DNA of 64,000 bases, from NCBI RefSeq assembly GCF_003111645.1, contig NZ_CP022187.1:1922001-1986000 (forward strand), given 5' to 3'. The translations under genes and the position numbers were made by a program. Source of the stretch: Parazoarcus communis (GTDB lineage Bacteria; Pseudomonadota; Gammaproteobacteria; Burkholderiales; Rhodocyclaceae). Below the pieces are notes generated by a model. That model did not search any database. It saw nothing but the letters and a program-made list of their open reading frames with translations, and was not told the DNA's origin. This document shows positions 42,227-52,052 of the stretch, piece by piece. Position 1 is the stretch's first letter, and every line of letters begins with the position of its first letter.

Positions 42227-42808
42227 TCACGGTTTCCAGGGCAGGCGCCGGACGGGCGTCGCTTCGGCGCGATGGCGCCGCCAGTTGTTGCGGTAACTGC
42301 GTGCCAGCGGGCAATGCGCACGCATCACCAGCAGATTCTCCGCGTTCCGGTTGTTGGCCGACCAGGTGAAATTGTATGAACCGGTCACCACAGTGCAGCC
42401 CGGCCCTTCGGCATCGGCAATCACGACCTTGTTATGCGCTGCGCGATAGCGGGTCTCGAAGGCGACCGGCACCCCACCCGCGAGCAGGCGTGGCACGGCA
42501 TTCCCGCGCTCGCGCCGGTTCATGCCGGCGTCGGCGAGCACCTCAACGCGAACACCACGTTTATGGGCGGCCACCAGCGCATCGGCAAACGTGCGGCTGG
42601 TAAAGGCATAGGCCTGTACCAGCACGCTGTGGCGCGCCTTCCTCACCACGTCGAGCAATAGCTTCTCCGGATCGTCCCAGGGCGCGAAGGCGAGTTCGAT
42701 CTCGCCCTGCGCGCGAAAGGTCTGCGAAGCGGATGCGCTGCCTGCCAGCGCTACGAGCAGAAACACCTGGAACACCGCCAGCGCCACGCGCCGCCAGCCA
42801 TCAGTCAT
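42227..42808 (-). CDS. Phospholipase D-family nuclease-like protein, exported
   Basis: A 193-residue protein with a signal peptide (ending GSASAS) and a single HKD motif (HNKVVIADAEG) followed by GSYNFTWSANNRNAEN, as in the Nuc-type PLD endonucleases that dimerise to form one active site. It is likely a periplasmic nuclease or phosphodiesterase. It overlaps the end of rsmB by eight bases and is followed closely by the channel gene. Confidence 0.85.
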   Translation of the reverse strand: MTDGWRRVALAVFQVFLLVALAGSASASQTFRAQGEIELAFAPWDDPEKLLLDVVRKARHSVLVQAYAFTSRTFADALVAAHKRGVRVEVLADAGMNRRERGNAVPRLLAGGVPVAFETRYRAAHNKVVIADAEGPGCTVVTGSYNFTWSANNRNAENLLVMRAHCPLARSYRNNWRRHRAEATPVRRLPWKP

Positions 42809-44108
42809 CGGCAGCGCCGGGCACTGAAGACTGGCGCTCGAGCACCGCGGCAAAGAAGCCGTCGGTATTGTGCTCGTGCGGCGACAGGCGCAGACGTTCG
42901 CCGGTGGCCAGGGTCACGCCCTGACGCTCGAGCACTTCCTGGGCGGACACGGCCTTGAACGCCGGGTTTGCAGCCAGGAAAGCGTCGACCACGGCGTCGT
43001 TTTCTTCGGCGAGCAGGCTGCAGGTTGCATACACCAGGCGGCCGCCGGGGCGCACGAGCCGGGCCGCTGCGGCGAGAATGGAGCCCTGCTTGACGACCAT
43101 TTCATCCACCGACTCGGGCGTCTGGCGCCACTTCAGGTCGGGATTGCGGCGCAGGGTGCCCAGCCCGCTGCAGGGTGCATCCACCAGCACGCGGTCGGCC
43201 TTGCCTGCCAGGCGCTTTACCTTGGCATCGTTCTCGTGCGCGATGAGCACCGGATGGACGTTGGAAAGCCCCGAACGCGCCATCCTCGGCTTGAGCTTGG
43301 CCAGACGCTTCTCGGACACATCGAAGGCATACAGGCGCCCGGTCGAACGCATCATCGCGCCCAGCTGCAGGGTCTTGCCGCCAGCGCCGGCGCAGAAATC
43401 CACCACCAGCTCACTGCGCTTGGGCTGCACCAGCAAACCAAGGAGCTGGCTGCCTTCGTCCTGAACCTCGAAGCCACCTTCGAGAAACAGCGGGTACTTC
43501 TGCAACGCAGGCTTGCCCGCAAGCCGGATACCTTGCGGCGACATCGTGCAGGCTTCCGCGGCGAAACCATCCTCGTTCAGCTTCGCGAGCACGGCATCGC
43601 GGTCGGCCTTGAGCACATTCACCCGCAGGTCGAGCGGCGCCGGCCTGTTCAGGCTGTAGGCAAGCTGCAGCACCGCTGCTTCGTCGTGACTGGCGAGCAG
43701 GCGCTCGGTCAGCCAGTCGGGGAGGTCGGCGCGCTCGGCAACCGTACCCTCGTCCAGCGTGGCCGACTTGATGGACTCGATCCAGTCCCGCTCCGTGGCT
43801 GACGCAAGGCCTTCGAACTGACGCATCGGCCAGCCTTCGCCACGAGCCAGCCAGGCCAGCAGCAGCTGACGCGGTGTGGCAGTGGCGCCGGCGATACGAC
43901 GCAGCCAGCGCAGGCGGCGCACGATGCCATAGACGGTCTCGGCGATGAAGCCGCGATCGCGGTGACCGAGATCGCGATTCTCGCGGAAATGCCGCGACAG
44001 AACCGCATCGGCGGGGTGTTCGAAAGACAGCACGGTGCCGAGCACCTGTGTGGTCTGAATGATGAGACCGCGCGAGATGGCCTCGGCTGCCTTGACTGTT
44101 TTCTGCAT
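42801..44108 (-). CDS. RsmB/NOP-family RNA (cytosine-5) methyltransferase
   Basis: A 435-residue SAM-dependent methyltransferase. An N-terminal NusB-like helical domain is followed by the methyltransferase core with VDFCAGAGGKTLQLG, a DAPCSGLGTLRRNPDLKW motif carrying one catalytic Cys and YATCSL carrying the second. It probably methylates C967 of 16S rRNA or a related site, but the branch within the family is not certain. It lies ten bases before the DUF3108 gene. Confidence 0.85.
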   Translation of the reverse strand: MQKTVKAAEAISRGLIIQTTQVLGTVLSFEHPADAVLSRHFRENRDLGHRDRGFIAETVYGIVRRLRWLRRIAGATATPRQLLLAWLARGEGWPMRQFEGLASATERDWIESIKSATLDEGTVAERADLPDWLTERLLASHDEAAVLQLAYSLNRPAPLDLRVNVLKADRDAVLAKLNEDGFAAEACTMSPQGIRLAGKPALQKYPLFLEGGFEVQDEGSQLLGLLVQPKRSELVVDFCAGAGGKTLQLGAMMRSTGRLYAFDVSEKRLAKLKPRMARSGLSNVHPVLIAHENDAKVKRLAGKADRVLVDAPCSGLGTLRRNPDLKWRQTPESVDEMVVKQGSILAAAARLVRPGGRLVYATCSLLAEENDAVVDAFLAANPAFKAVSAQEVLERQGVTLATGERLRLSPHEHNTDGFFAAVLERQSSVPGAADD

Positions 44109-44117
44109 GATATCCGT

Positions 44118-45263
44118 TCAGTTCGTATAAAGATTGGCCAACGGTTCTGTCGGCGCTTCTTCCTTGAGTTCAATACTGTCGACCGCAGCTGCGGTCTCGC
44201 TCGCCTTTCCGTCCGGCGGTGCAAGCCTGAGCTGCACGGCTTGCTGGTCGAGCACTTCGCCCTTGTCGTCCACCATCCTGATGCGCACCGGCAACATGCC
44301 GTAATTGCGCGCCAGCCAGATGTCTATGGTCAATACGCCGGTCTGCGCCTGCGCCCTGACGCGCAAGGTTTCGAGCCGCCCGATGGGCAGGCTCAGCCCT
44401 TCGTCCCCGACTGCCTCGAGCAGTGCAGGCGTGGCTTCCTTGTTGCTGACCACCATGATCTCACGCGGCAGCCCTGCGGTACCGACGATACCGATCTGGT
44501 GCCACAGACTGAGCACATCCTGATCGCCGGTCTGCAAGGCTGCGTTGCGACGCTCCCGCTCTCCGCGCCGGATGCTCACCTTCGCATTGTCCCAGTCGAA
44601 CAGGGCACTTTCCAGTTTCTTGCCCTTCTGCGCAACGGTGAACTGATTTGGCCTGAGCCCCTCCGGCCCCAGTTCGCCTTCGCTCTTCTGCACGTAGTGA
44701 AAACCGTGGAGCAAGGCCGCCAGCCCGGTCGTTTCGAGCGTGACCTGCATGCGGTAACTCGTATCGTCATGAAACCAGTCATGACGGGCTTCACCCACCT
44801 GCAGGCCGGCCGAGCCCAGATAGACGCGATATACGATGGCACCGTGTGCGGGCCAGCCGTCGAGCGCGAACGACTCACCCAAGTCGGGCGCAGCGGACTC
44901 GGCTTCAGGTGCAGCTTCGGCTTCGGCGAGTTCAAGCGGAGGCTCCAGCGCCCCAGGCGCCGCTGCCTGCTCAAACAGCGGCTCGGGCGCTGCATCGCTG
45001 ATCACGTCGGTCGGCGGGGACGACGCAGCAATCGGTGCGAAGGCAGGCGGCGCCTGCTTGCGCGCCGGCGGGGCTGCAGGCGCTGCCGCAGCCACCACCG
45101 CGGGAGCTGTCGTCACCGGCACCGCGACCGTTCGCAGCGCTGCACTGAGCGTCTGCGCCGTTTCGGGCTCACCGTCAGCCCAGTGCCAGCCTTCGCCCGC
45201 GAGCAGCGTGCCATGGGCCAGCACAGACAGACCCAGCGCCGCGATGAGGCCTCGATCGATCAT
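44118..45263 (-). CDS. DUF3108 domain protein
   Basis: A 381-residue exported or membrane-anchored protein. An N-terminal hydrophobic segment (GLIAALGLSVLAHGTLLAG) is followed by a long Ala/Pro-rich linker to about residue 120. A DUF3108 domain then starts around YRVYLGSAGLQVGEARH. Function unknown. The gene starts 13 bases after purN, an arrangement common in betaproteobacteria. Confidence 0.8.
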   Translation of the reverse strand: MIDRGLIAALGLSVLAHGTLLAGEGWHWADGEPETAQTLSAALRTVAVPVTTAPAVVAAAAPAAPPARKQAPPAFAPIAASSPPTDVISDAAPEPLFEQAAAPGALEPPLELAEAEAAPEAESAAPDLGESFALDGWPAHGAIVYRVYLGSAGLQVGEARHDWFHDDTSYRMQVTLETTGLAALLHGFHYVQKSEGELGPEGLRPNQFTVAQKGKKLESALFDWDNAKVSIRRGERERRNAALQTGDQDVLSLWHQIGIVGTAGLPREIMVVSNKEATPALLEAVGDEGLSLPIGRLETLRVRAQAQTGVLTIDIWLARNYGMLPVRIRMVDDKGEVLDQQAVQLRLAPPDGKASETAAAVDSIELKEEAPTEPLANLYTN

Positions 45264-45276
45264 GATCCGGCCGTCC

Positions 45277-45930
45277 TCAGCCTGCCACCTGCTCGACTGC
45301 GGGCACTGCGCTCGGGGCCACGGCGAAGTCCGCATCGGCAACACTGACGCGGGCATCGGCACCCAGTGCAATCCGTCCCTCGACAAACCAGCGCACGGCC
45401 TGCGGATAGATTCGATGCTCCTGTTCGAGCACGCGCGCAGAAAGTGTTGCCTCGTCGTCGCCGGCGTGCACCGGCACGACGGCCTGTATCACGATCGGTC
45501 CACAATCAAGCGTCGCCGTCACGAAATGAACGGTCGCGCCATGCACCCTCACCCCGGTTTCAAGCGCCCGGCGATGCGTGTGCAGCCCCGGAAAGGACGG
45601 CAGCAGTGACGGATGAATGTTGATCAGGCGCCCCTCGTAATGACGAACGAAGTCATCCGTGAGCACCCGCATGAACCCTGCCAGCACCACCAGATCGGGC
45701 TGATGCGCGTCGATTGCGGCAGCCAGCGCGGTGTCGAAGCCGGCGCGGTCGGCATAGGCCTTGTGGTCGATTGCCACGGTGGCAATGCCGCGCGCAGCGG
45801 CAAAGGCAAGCCCCGCCGCATCGGGCCGGTTACTGATCACGGCTGCAATGCGGGCACCCGGTATGGCGGCCCGCACAATGGCTTCCATGTTGCTGCCGCG
45901 ACCGGAAACTAGAATAACGATGGACTTCAT
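45277..45930 (-). CDS. purN: Phosphoribosylglycinamide formyltransferase
   Basis: A 217-residue enzyme transferring a formyl group from 10-formyltetrahydrofolate to GAR in purine synthesis. Motifs: VSGRGSNMEAI at the phosphate loop, LAGFMRVL, NIHPSLLPSFPG with the catalytic Asn and His, and ATLDCGPIV with the catalytic Asp. The ATG at 45930 starts directly at the conserved MKSIVILVSG. Confidence 0.95.
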   Translation of the reverse strand: MKSIVILVSGRGSNMEAIVRAAIPGARIAAVISNRPDAAGLAFAAARGIATVAIDHKAYADRAGFDTALAAAIDAHQPDLVVLAGFMRVLTDDFVRHYEGRLINIHPSLLPSFPGLHTHRRALETGVRVHGATVHFVTATLDCGPIVIQAVVPVHAGDDEATLSARVLEQEHRIYPQAVRWFVEGRIALGADARVSVADADFAVAPSAVPAVEQVAG

Positions 45931-45956
45931 GATCCTCGAAGGGGATGGCGGTGTAT

Positions 45957-46679
45957 TCAATACACCGGCAGGAATACTGCAGTTGCAAGGTTCTGGACCA
46001 CTCGGGTGACAGTACGTTCGGTCTTTTCCTCGACCACGTCGGAAAGCGCTTCGAGCAGACCGATCACACGGCCGAAATCGCGCTCGAAACTGAGATTGGT
46101 GACGTCCCCCATCTCATTCGACAACAGCAGCAGATGACCATCCGCGCCGGTTGCGTTGCCCAGTTTCCAGGCTGCAATCTCGACATTGCGGGCCGCATTG
46201 TAGAGGTGCTGGGCGTCAAGATCATCCAGAAGATAAAACTCCTCACGATCGCCGAAGGCCGACTGCACCATGCTGGCCAGTCCGACAATGTACGCCTGAA
46301 CCCGGTCGCCGCGATAAGCGGGGTGCAGGGCAACCGTCAGCGCATCGAGATCGCGCCGGTAACCGAGCGACTCCAGACGCCAGCCGTGCGGCTCGTCGAA
46401 GATATGCGAAACCGCCGCCTCGATGCTGCGGGCATCGGACTTTCGCCATTCACGCGGATTGCGCTTGTAAAGCTTCTCCGCCAGGCGCCGCAGACTGATG
46501 AAAATACGCTGCTGATGCGCTTCGGCGAAGCGATTGAAGTCCGTTTTCACCAGATGCTGCGCAGCAAAGCCCGGCAAGCGCCCGGGCTTCGGCCCCGTAC
46601 CGGGCGACGAACAGGCCATCAGGCCGGCGGCCGCCATGACCAGCAGCAGACAACGCCAGCGCTTGCGCTCAGCAGCCAT
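45957..46679 (-). CDS. Predicted lipoprotein of unknown function
   Basis: A 240-residue protein with a lipoprotein signal (GLMACSS lipobox, Cys at about residue 23). The rest is predicted helical with HLYNAARNVEIAAWKLGNA and no catalytic motif. It precedes purN by 26 bases and may be the first gene of the long minus-strand run to 39634. The 166-base divergent gap to mutL holds both promoters. I do not recognise a named family. Confidence 0.75.
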   Translation of the reverse strand: MAAERKRWRCLLLVMAAAGLMACSSPGTGPKPGRLPGFAAQHLVKTDFNRFAEAHQQRIFISLRRLAEKLYKRNPREWRKSDARSIEAAVSHIFDEPHGWRLESLGYRRDLDALTVALHPAYRGDRVQAYIVGLASMVQSAFGDREEFYLLDDLDAQHLYNAARNVEIAAWKLGNATGADGHLLLLSNEMGDVTNLSFERDFGRVIGLLEALSDVVEEKTERTVTRVVQNLATAVFLPVY

Positions 46680-46798
46680 TCACCCTCCAGCCGGGGTTCG
46701 CACCCCGGGTCGTATTGAATAGTTTCGGAGCAAATCATACCGGATCGGGGACGCTCGCACGCCAAACCCCGCGTGCTGGCTGATGGCCGCACGCCCCG

Positions 46799-46804
46799 TA
46801 TAAT
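46799..46804 (+). promoter_or_regulatory. -10 element upstream of mutL
   Basis: TATAAT, 41 bases upstream of the mutL start, with no convincing -35 hexamer. Confidence 0.45.
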
Positions 46805-46845
46805 CCCCGATCCAACCCCGCTCGTTGCAGCCACCCTGTCCGCAC

Positions 46846-48693
46846 ATGCCCTCAATACATCGCCTTTCAGACCTCCTCGTCAACCAGATCGCTGCCGGCG
46901 AGGTGGTGGATCGCCCGGCCTCAGTGCTCAAGGAGGTTCTCGAAAACGCAGTCGATGCAGGCTCGCGTGCCATCGAGGTGCAACTCGAACAGGGCGGCGT
47001 GCGCCGCATCCGGGTCAGCGACGACGGCTGCGGCATCCAGCAGGACGAACTCGCGCTCGCGCTCGAGCGTCACGCCACCAGCAAGATCGCCAGTCTCGAC
47101 GATCTCGAGCGGGTTGGCACCATGGGTTTTCGTGGCGAAGCGCTGGCGGCGATCTCGGCCGTTGCGCGCACCACCATCACCAGCCGCGCCGAGGGCGCCG
47201 GACATGCGTGGCGTATCGACGGCGACAGTGGTGAACTCACGCCGGCGGCACTCAACCAGGGCACGGTAGTCGAGGTCGCCGACCTGTATTACAACACCCC
47301 GGCGCGGCGCAAGTTTCTCAAGAGCGAAGGCACCGAGTACGCGCATTGCGACGAGATGTTCCGTCGCGTCGCCCTCGCCCGCCCGGACGTCGGCCTGCAG
47401 CTTTCGCATAACGGCCGGGTGGTGCACCGCCTGCCACCGGGCGAGCCGATTCGTCGCGTCGGCACCCTGATGGGTGACGACTTTCTCGAGCACGCGCGCG
47501 AGGTGCGCGCCGAGGGCAGCATTCTTTCACTGGGTGGCTTTGCCTCCCTGCCCGCCTATTCGCGCAGCAGCCGCGACGCCCAGTACTTTTTCGTCAATGG
47601 CCGCTACGTGCGGGACAAGCTGCTGACGCACGCGGTGCGTCAGGCCTACACCGACATCCTGCACGGCAGCCGCCATCCGGCCTATGTGCTGTTTCTCGAA
47701 CTCGACCCTGCGGGCGTGGATGTCAACGTCCACCCGGCCAAGATCGAGGTCCGCTTCCGCGATTCGCGGGCAGTCCATCAGTTCGTGTTTCATGCCGTCA
47801 GCCGGGCGCTGGCCGAATCCGGCGCCGGACGGGCGCTCGACGAACCGCTTTACGCCGAAACCTCCGTCCCTGCGCAATCGGTGCAACCCGCGGCGCACTC
47901 GACCGCGCAGACACCAAGCCCCTACGGCAGGCCGCCGGAAAGCGCCTGGAACCGCCCCCCGGTGCAGGGGCAACTGGCAATGGACTCGGCCAGCCGGGCC
48001 TACTTCGACTTTGCAGCGAGCGCACGGCCCGCACCTGCAGGCGCGGGCGCAGATGCGCCCCGGCCATCATCCGCGCCCGTCGCGCCGCCGCCCCTGCCAT
48101 CGGGCGACAATGGCGCGCCGCTGGGCTATGCGCTGGCGCAGCTGCACGGGGTCTATATCCTGGCCCAGAACGCAAATGGCCTGATCCTCGTCGACATGCA
48201 CGCCGCCCACGAACGCATCCTGTACGAAAAACTCAAGACCGTGCTCGACGGCACGCCGGCGGTACAGCGCCTGCTCATTCCCGCCGTATTTTCCGTCAGC
48301 GCGAAGGACATGGCCGCAGCCGACGAGTGCGCCGACGTCCTGTCGCGCATGGGATTCGAGATCGCCCCCGCGGGGCCGCAGGAGCTTGCGGTTCGCAGCG
48401 TGCCGGCGCTGCTGGCAAACGCGCCGGTGGCCGAACTCCTGAGAAAGCTGCTGGAAGAACTGCGCGAATTCCCCGCATCCGACGTGGTCACGGCGCGGCG
48501 CAACGAGCTCCTCGCCACCATGGCCTGCCACGGCGCGGTGCGCGCCAACCGCCACCTGACGCTACCGGAAATGAACGCCCTGCTGCGCGACATGGAGGCA
48601 ACCGAGCGCGCCGATCAGTGCAACCACGGCCGCCCGACCTGGACCCAGCTGACGATGTCCGACCTCGACCGCTTCTTCATGCGCGGGCAGTGA
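46846..48693 (+). CDS. mutL: DNA mismatch repair protein MutL (endonuclease type)
   Basis: A 615-residue GHKL ATPase that links MutS to strand incision. The ATPase motifs are EVLENAVDAGS, DDGCGIQ and GTMGFRGEAL. After a Pro/Ala-rich linker (about 340-430) comes the dimerisation/endonuclease domain with DMHAAHERILYE (the DxHAxxExxxxE metal motif) and CNHGRPTW. This marks it as a nicking MutL, unlike the E. coli protein. The ATG at 46846 is preferred over an upstream TTG. It lies on the plus strand like miaA further on. Confidence 0.95.
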   Translation: MPSIHRLSDLLVNQIAAGEVVDRPASVLKEVLENAVDAGSRAIEVQLEQGGVRRIRVSDDGCGIQQDELALALERHATSKIASLDDLERVGTMGFRGEALAAISAVARTTITSRAEGAGHAWRIDGDSGELTPAALNQGTVVEVADLYYNTPARRKFLKSEGTEYAHCDEMFRRVALARPDVGLQLSHNGRVVHRLPPGEPIRRVGTLMGDDFLEHAREVRAEGSILSLGGFASLPAYSRSSRDAQYFFVNGRYVRDKLLTHAVRQAYTDILHGSRHPAYVLFLELDPAGVDVNVHPAKIEVRFRDSRAVHQFVFHAVSRALAESGAGRALDEPLYAETSVPAQSVQPAAHSTAQTPSPYGRPPESAWNRPPVQGQLAMDSASRAYFDFAASARPAPAGAGADAPRPSSAPVAPPPLPSGDNGAPLGYALAQLHGVYILAQNANGLILVDMHAAHERILYEKLKTVLDGTPAVQRLLIPAVFSVSAKDMAAADECADVLSRMGFEIAPAGPQELAVRSVPALLANAPVAELLRKLLEELREFPASDVVTARRNELLATMACHGAVRANRHLTLPEMNALLRDMEATERADQCNHGRPTWTQLTMSDLDRFFMRGQ

Positions 48694-48729
48694 GGGCACG
48701 CCACCACGCTGCGGCCCGCCACCCCGCTG

Positions 48730-49308
48730 TCAGGCGCGATACAGGACGATGCCCGCCACGACCGCAATGACCGTTGCCCAGCCGAGGCGGTCGATGTAGC
48801 GCTGGAGCATGACCTCCATCCGTTGCCCGCCCCAGGCCATCAGCCCGGCCACCATGAAGAAGCGCAAGCCGCGCCCCACCAGCGAGGCCAGGGTGAAGGG
48901 AATCAGGGCCATGGAGAGCGCACCGGCGGCAATCGTGAACACCTTGTACGGAATCGGCGAAAAGCCAGCGACGAAGACCGCCCAGAAGCCCCATTCGTGG
49001 AACCACTCGACTGCGGTCGAGTAGCTCGACCAGTAGCGACTGGCGCGCAACCAGGGCTCAATCATTTCGAAGGCGTAGCTGCCGATCACGTAGCCCAGCA
49101 ACCCGCCTGCCACCGATGCGAGCGTGGTGATGAGCGCAAACCACAGTGCCCGCCGGGGATTGGCGAGACTCATCGGCGCCAGCATCACGTCGGGCGGAAT
49201 GGGAAAGAACGACGACTCCGCAAAACTGAGGCCGCCCAGAAACCACGGCGCACGGCGGTGGCGCGCCCATTGCATGGCGCGCTGATATAGCGGCGAAAAT
49301 ATCTTCAC
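48730..49308 (-). CDS. DedA/YqaA-family membrane protein
   Basis: A 192-residue inner-membrane protein with four to five hydrophobic segments and the DedA-type SFFPIPPDVMLAPMSLANP and VFVAGFSPIPYKVFTIAAG loops. Family members are lipid or ion transport-related. I take a GTG start at 49308, preceded by GAGGAC, which yields VKIFSPLYQRAMQW; an ATG 36 bases further in is possible. Confidence 0.8.
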   Translation of the reverse strand: MKIFSPLYQRAMQWARHRRAPWFLGGLSFAESSFFPIPPDVMLAPMSLANPRRALWFALITTLASVAGGLLGYVIGSYAFEMIEPWLRASRYWSSYSTAVEWFHEWGFWAVFVAGFSPIPYKVFTIAAGALSMALIPFTLASLVGRGLRFFMVAGLMAWGGQRMEVMLQRYIDRLGWATVIAVVAGIVLYRA

Positions 49309-49409
49309 GAAAAGTCCTCGAAATCCGGCGACGCAGCACGGGCCGTAAACGGCCGCCATGATAGCTGGTTGGCAAGAAACTTATTGCACTGGATGCCGCG
49401 GCGCAGCAA

Positions 49410-50081
49410 TCAAGGCCGGCGCTCCGGGCGCTCTTCGCTGCGGGACGCATTGCCGGCTTCCCTGCGACCTTCCCCGCCTTCGTCCCGTTTGCGCGCGGAA
49501 TCGCTCTCGGCGCCACGCCGGCGCTCGCCCTCCTGCGCCTCCCGGCCGCCCCGCTGATCACGACGCAATGCCCGCTCGGACGCCAGATCGCGCCGAGCGC
49601 TGCCAGCATCCCGTGCCGGATCCCGATGCAAGGGTCGGACCGTCGGCATCCCCGGCAGATGCGGAAACGGCCGCGGCGGCACCACGATGTATCGCTTTCC
49701 GGCCGGTTCGCCGTCGTCGTCACAGGGCTCCCGGTAGCGCGCCTCGCACTCGGCTTTCAATTGCGCGCGCTCAAGCTCGCGCGCCTGCTCCGCCGCCTCC
49801 GCGTCGAGACGCAACTGGCGTTCGGCTTCGAGTTCGCGCTCCAGCCGATCCAGGCGCGTTTCCGGTGGCGGCGGGGGTGGCACAGGCGGCAGAACAGGCG
49901 CCGGCACCACCGTCAGCCGGCCCCGGCCTCCGACCGGCTCCGCGTCCACACCCGGCGGCGGCATGTTGCCGTAGTTGATGCGGCCTTCGCGGTCCTTCCA
50001 GCGAAACACCTCGGCGTCGTCCGCGCACACCGAAAATGCAATCAGAATCCCTGTACCGAGCACCAGCCAATTGCGGTTCAT
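49410..50081 (-). CDS. DUF4124 domain protein, exported
   Basis: A 223-residue protein with a signal peptide (to about residue 20). A short DUF4124 unit follows (EVFRWKDREGRINYGNMPPPG), often an envelope protein module. Then come a Pro-rich stretch and a coiled-coil of Glu/Arg/Leu (RLDRLERELEAERQLRL). The last 70 residues are Arg/Glu-rich and low complexity. Function unknown. Confidence 0.75.
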   Translation of the reverse strand: MNRNWLVLGTGILIAFSVCADDAEVFRWKDREGRINYGNMPPPGVDAEPVGGRGRLTVVPAPVLPPVPPPPPPETRLDRLERELEAERQLRLDAEAAEQARELERAQLKAECEARYREPCDDDGEPAGKRYIVVPPRPFPHLPGMPTVRPLHRDPARDAGSARRDLASERALRRDQRGGREAQEGERRRGAESDSARKRDEGGEGRREAGNASRSEERPERRP

Positions 50082-50300
50082 TACCCTCTCCGCGCCATGC
50101 CTGCCATTCCCTGCACTGCAGGAGCCTCCAGCTTACTGCAGCAGGCGTCCTGGCCGGCGCACAAAGCGCAACAAGGGATTGCAGCCCCCCTTCAGGATCA
50201 TCAGATAAACCACGCGGCATTGCACAATATGGCTTTCCTGTAGAGAATCAATCCCTTCCACCTTTCGTGTCTTGCCATAACCGGCTGGGCAGTTCAGATC

Positions 50301-52052
50301 ATGTCGAAGCCGTCAGCCCCCCTCTCGCTCAAGCTGGTCCTGATTGTTCCCTACGTCGTGCTGGTGATTGCACTTGCGGTCGCGGTGGGCTCGCTGTCGT
50401 ATTCGGCCGGGAACCGGGCCGTGTCGACGGTCTCGGAGCACCTGCTGCTCGAAACCGTGGGACGCATTGCGCAGGCAGTGGACCGTCACATCGTCGGATC
50501 GGGCGCGGTGCTCGAGTCAGCCTTCCCGGACGGCATGGCAGCGCCGGAGAAGATCGAATCGGATTTCCATGAGCTCCGGACGCGCTTCTGGATTGCGACC
50601 TCACTGCATATCGACCCTAACAACTACGTCTATTACGGCAACGAATCCGGGCAGGGGCTGGGCCTGTACCGGCACTCCCTGCAGGACGCCGAACTGCGGA
50701 TGAAGATCAATGCCGACGAACACCGGGCAATCTATCGCTTCACCGGTATCGACGGCCCTTTGAATTTCGAACGGCGCGAAACGAAGCTCTTCGACCCCCG
50801 CTCCCGCCCCTGGTATCAGGACGGCAAACGGGTCACAGGTCATACTTGGACCTCGGTATACATTGATTTCGGCACGCGGGAACTGCTCGCCACACGGGCG
50901 CGCAGAGTGCTGTCGAGCGCAGGCGCTTTCGAAGGCGTGGTCGCGACCGACATTTCCCTGCGCGCGCTGAACGACTTCGTTGGCCGGCTCAAGGTGTCTC
51001 CCAACGGCATCGCCTTCATCATCGAGCAGGACGGCAACCTGATCGCGTCCTCGGCGAGCCCCAACATCCGGGAGTTGCCCGATGGCAGCAGCGCCCGTCT
51101 GAAGGCGCGCGAAAGCTCGCATCCGCTGCTCAGATCAGCCTACCGCCTGGTGCAGGAGCGCCTGGCCACCCCCGATGCCACCTCGCTGCCAAGAGTACTG
51201 ACCTTTGTCACCGAAGAAGGCGAGGAAATCCATGTCGCCTTCGACCGCATCCAGGACAAGGCCGGCCTGAACTGGATTACCGTCGTCGCCATGCCGACCA
51301 GCGACTTCATGTCCGGGGTGACCGAGAACGCAACCCGCACGGTCATGCTGGCGGCCGCGGCGGTCGTGATCGCCATCGTCATCGGACTGCGCATCCTCGG
51401 CTGGGTTGCGGGTGATCTGAGGCGCATTGGCGAGGCCGTGCGCAAGGTGGGCGAAGGCGAGCTCGACGCACCGGTCGGTGTGGCGCGAAACGACGAGATC
51501 GGCGCCCTGGCGCGCAGCTTCGAGGCCATGCAGACCCGCTTGCGCACGGACAAGCTCACCGGACTCGCCAACCGCGACGCCTTCATGCAAAAACTCAACA
51601 AGCGGGTTGAGCTGGCTCGCAGCGATCGCCGCGCTGCGAAGCTGGGTGTGCTGTTCATCGATCTCAACCGCTTCAAGCAGATCAACGACCAGTATGGACA
51701 CGACGCCGGCGATCTGGCTTTGCAGGAGATCGCCGAGCGCCTGCGGACCAACGTCCGCGGAGGTGACCTCGTCGCCCGTTACGCCGGTGACGAGTTCGTC
51801 ATCCTGCTCGACCAGGTAGCGAGCCGCGAAGCCGTGGGCCACATCCGCCGCCAGATCGAGGAGGTTCTGCGTCAGCCCCTGTGCTGCATCGAAGCTGAGA
51901 GCACGGTCGAGATCAGTGTCGGCGGTGCGATCGGAGAAGCCCTGTATCCGGACGATGGCCTCGATGCGCAAAGCCTGCTCAAGAGCGCGGACCGGGCCAT
52001 GTACGTGCATAAATTTGCCGACCGCGCTGAACGGGGAGATGCGCCGGCTTGA
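50301..52052 (+). CDS. dCache-HAMP-GGDEF diguanylate cyclase
   Basis: A 583-residue membrane sensor that makes c-di-GMP. It has an N-terminal membrane helix (about 12-32), a large periplasmic dCache domain to about 345 (contains SRPWYQDGKRV) and a second membrane helix (VMLAAAAVVIAIVIGLRIL). A HAMP domain (about 370-415) precedes a GGDEF domain with active motif AGDEF in RYAGDEFVILL and an RxxD inhibitory site (RGGD) five residues earlier. Both features indicate an active, product-inhibited cyclase. It appears to be a single gene. Confidence 0.9.
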   Translation: MSKPSAPLSLKLVLIVPYVVLVIALAVAVGSLSYSAGNRAVSTVSEHLLLETVGRIAQAVDRHIVGSGAVLESAFPDGMAAPEKIESDFHELRTRFWIATSLHIDPNNYVYYGNESGQGLGLYRHSLQDAELRMKINADEHRAIYRFTGIDGPLNFERRETKLFDPRSRPWYQDGKRVTGHTWTSVYIDFGTRELLATRARRVLSSAGAFEGVVATDISLRALNDFVGRLKVSPNGIAFIIEQDGNLIASSASPNIRELPDGSSARLKARESSHPLLRSAYRLVQERLATPDATSLPRVLTFVTEEGEEIHVAFDRIQDKAGLNWITVVAMPTSDFMSGVTENATRTVMLAAAAVVIAIVIGLRILGWVAGDLRRIGEAVRKVGEGELDAPVGVARNDEIGALARSFEAMQTRLRTDKLTGLANRDAFMQKLNKRVELARSDRRAAKLGVLFIDLNRFKQINDQYGHDAGDLALQEIAERLRTNVRGGDLVARYAGDEFVILLDQVASREAVGHIRRQIEEVLRQPLCCIEAESTVEISVGGAIGEALYPDDGLDAQSLLKSADRAMYVHKFADRAERGDAPA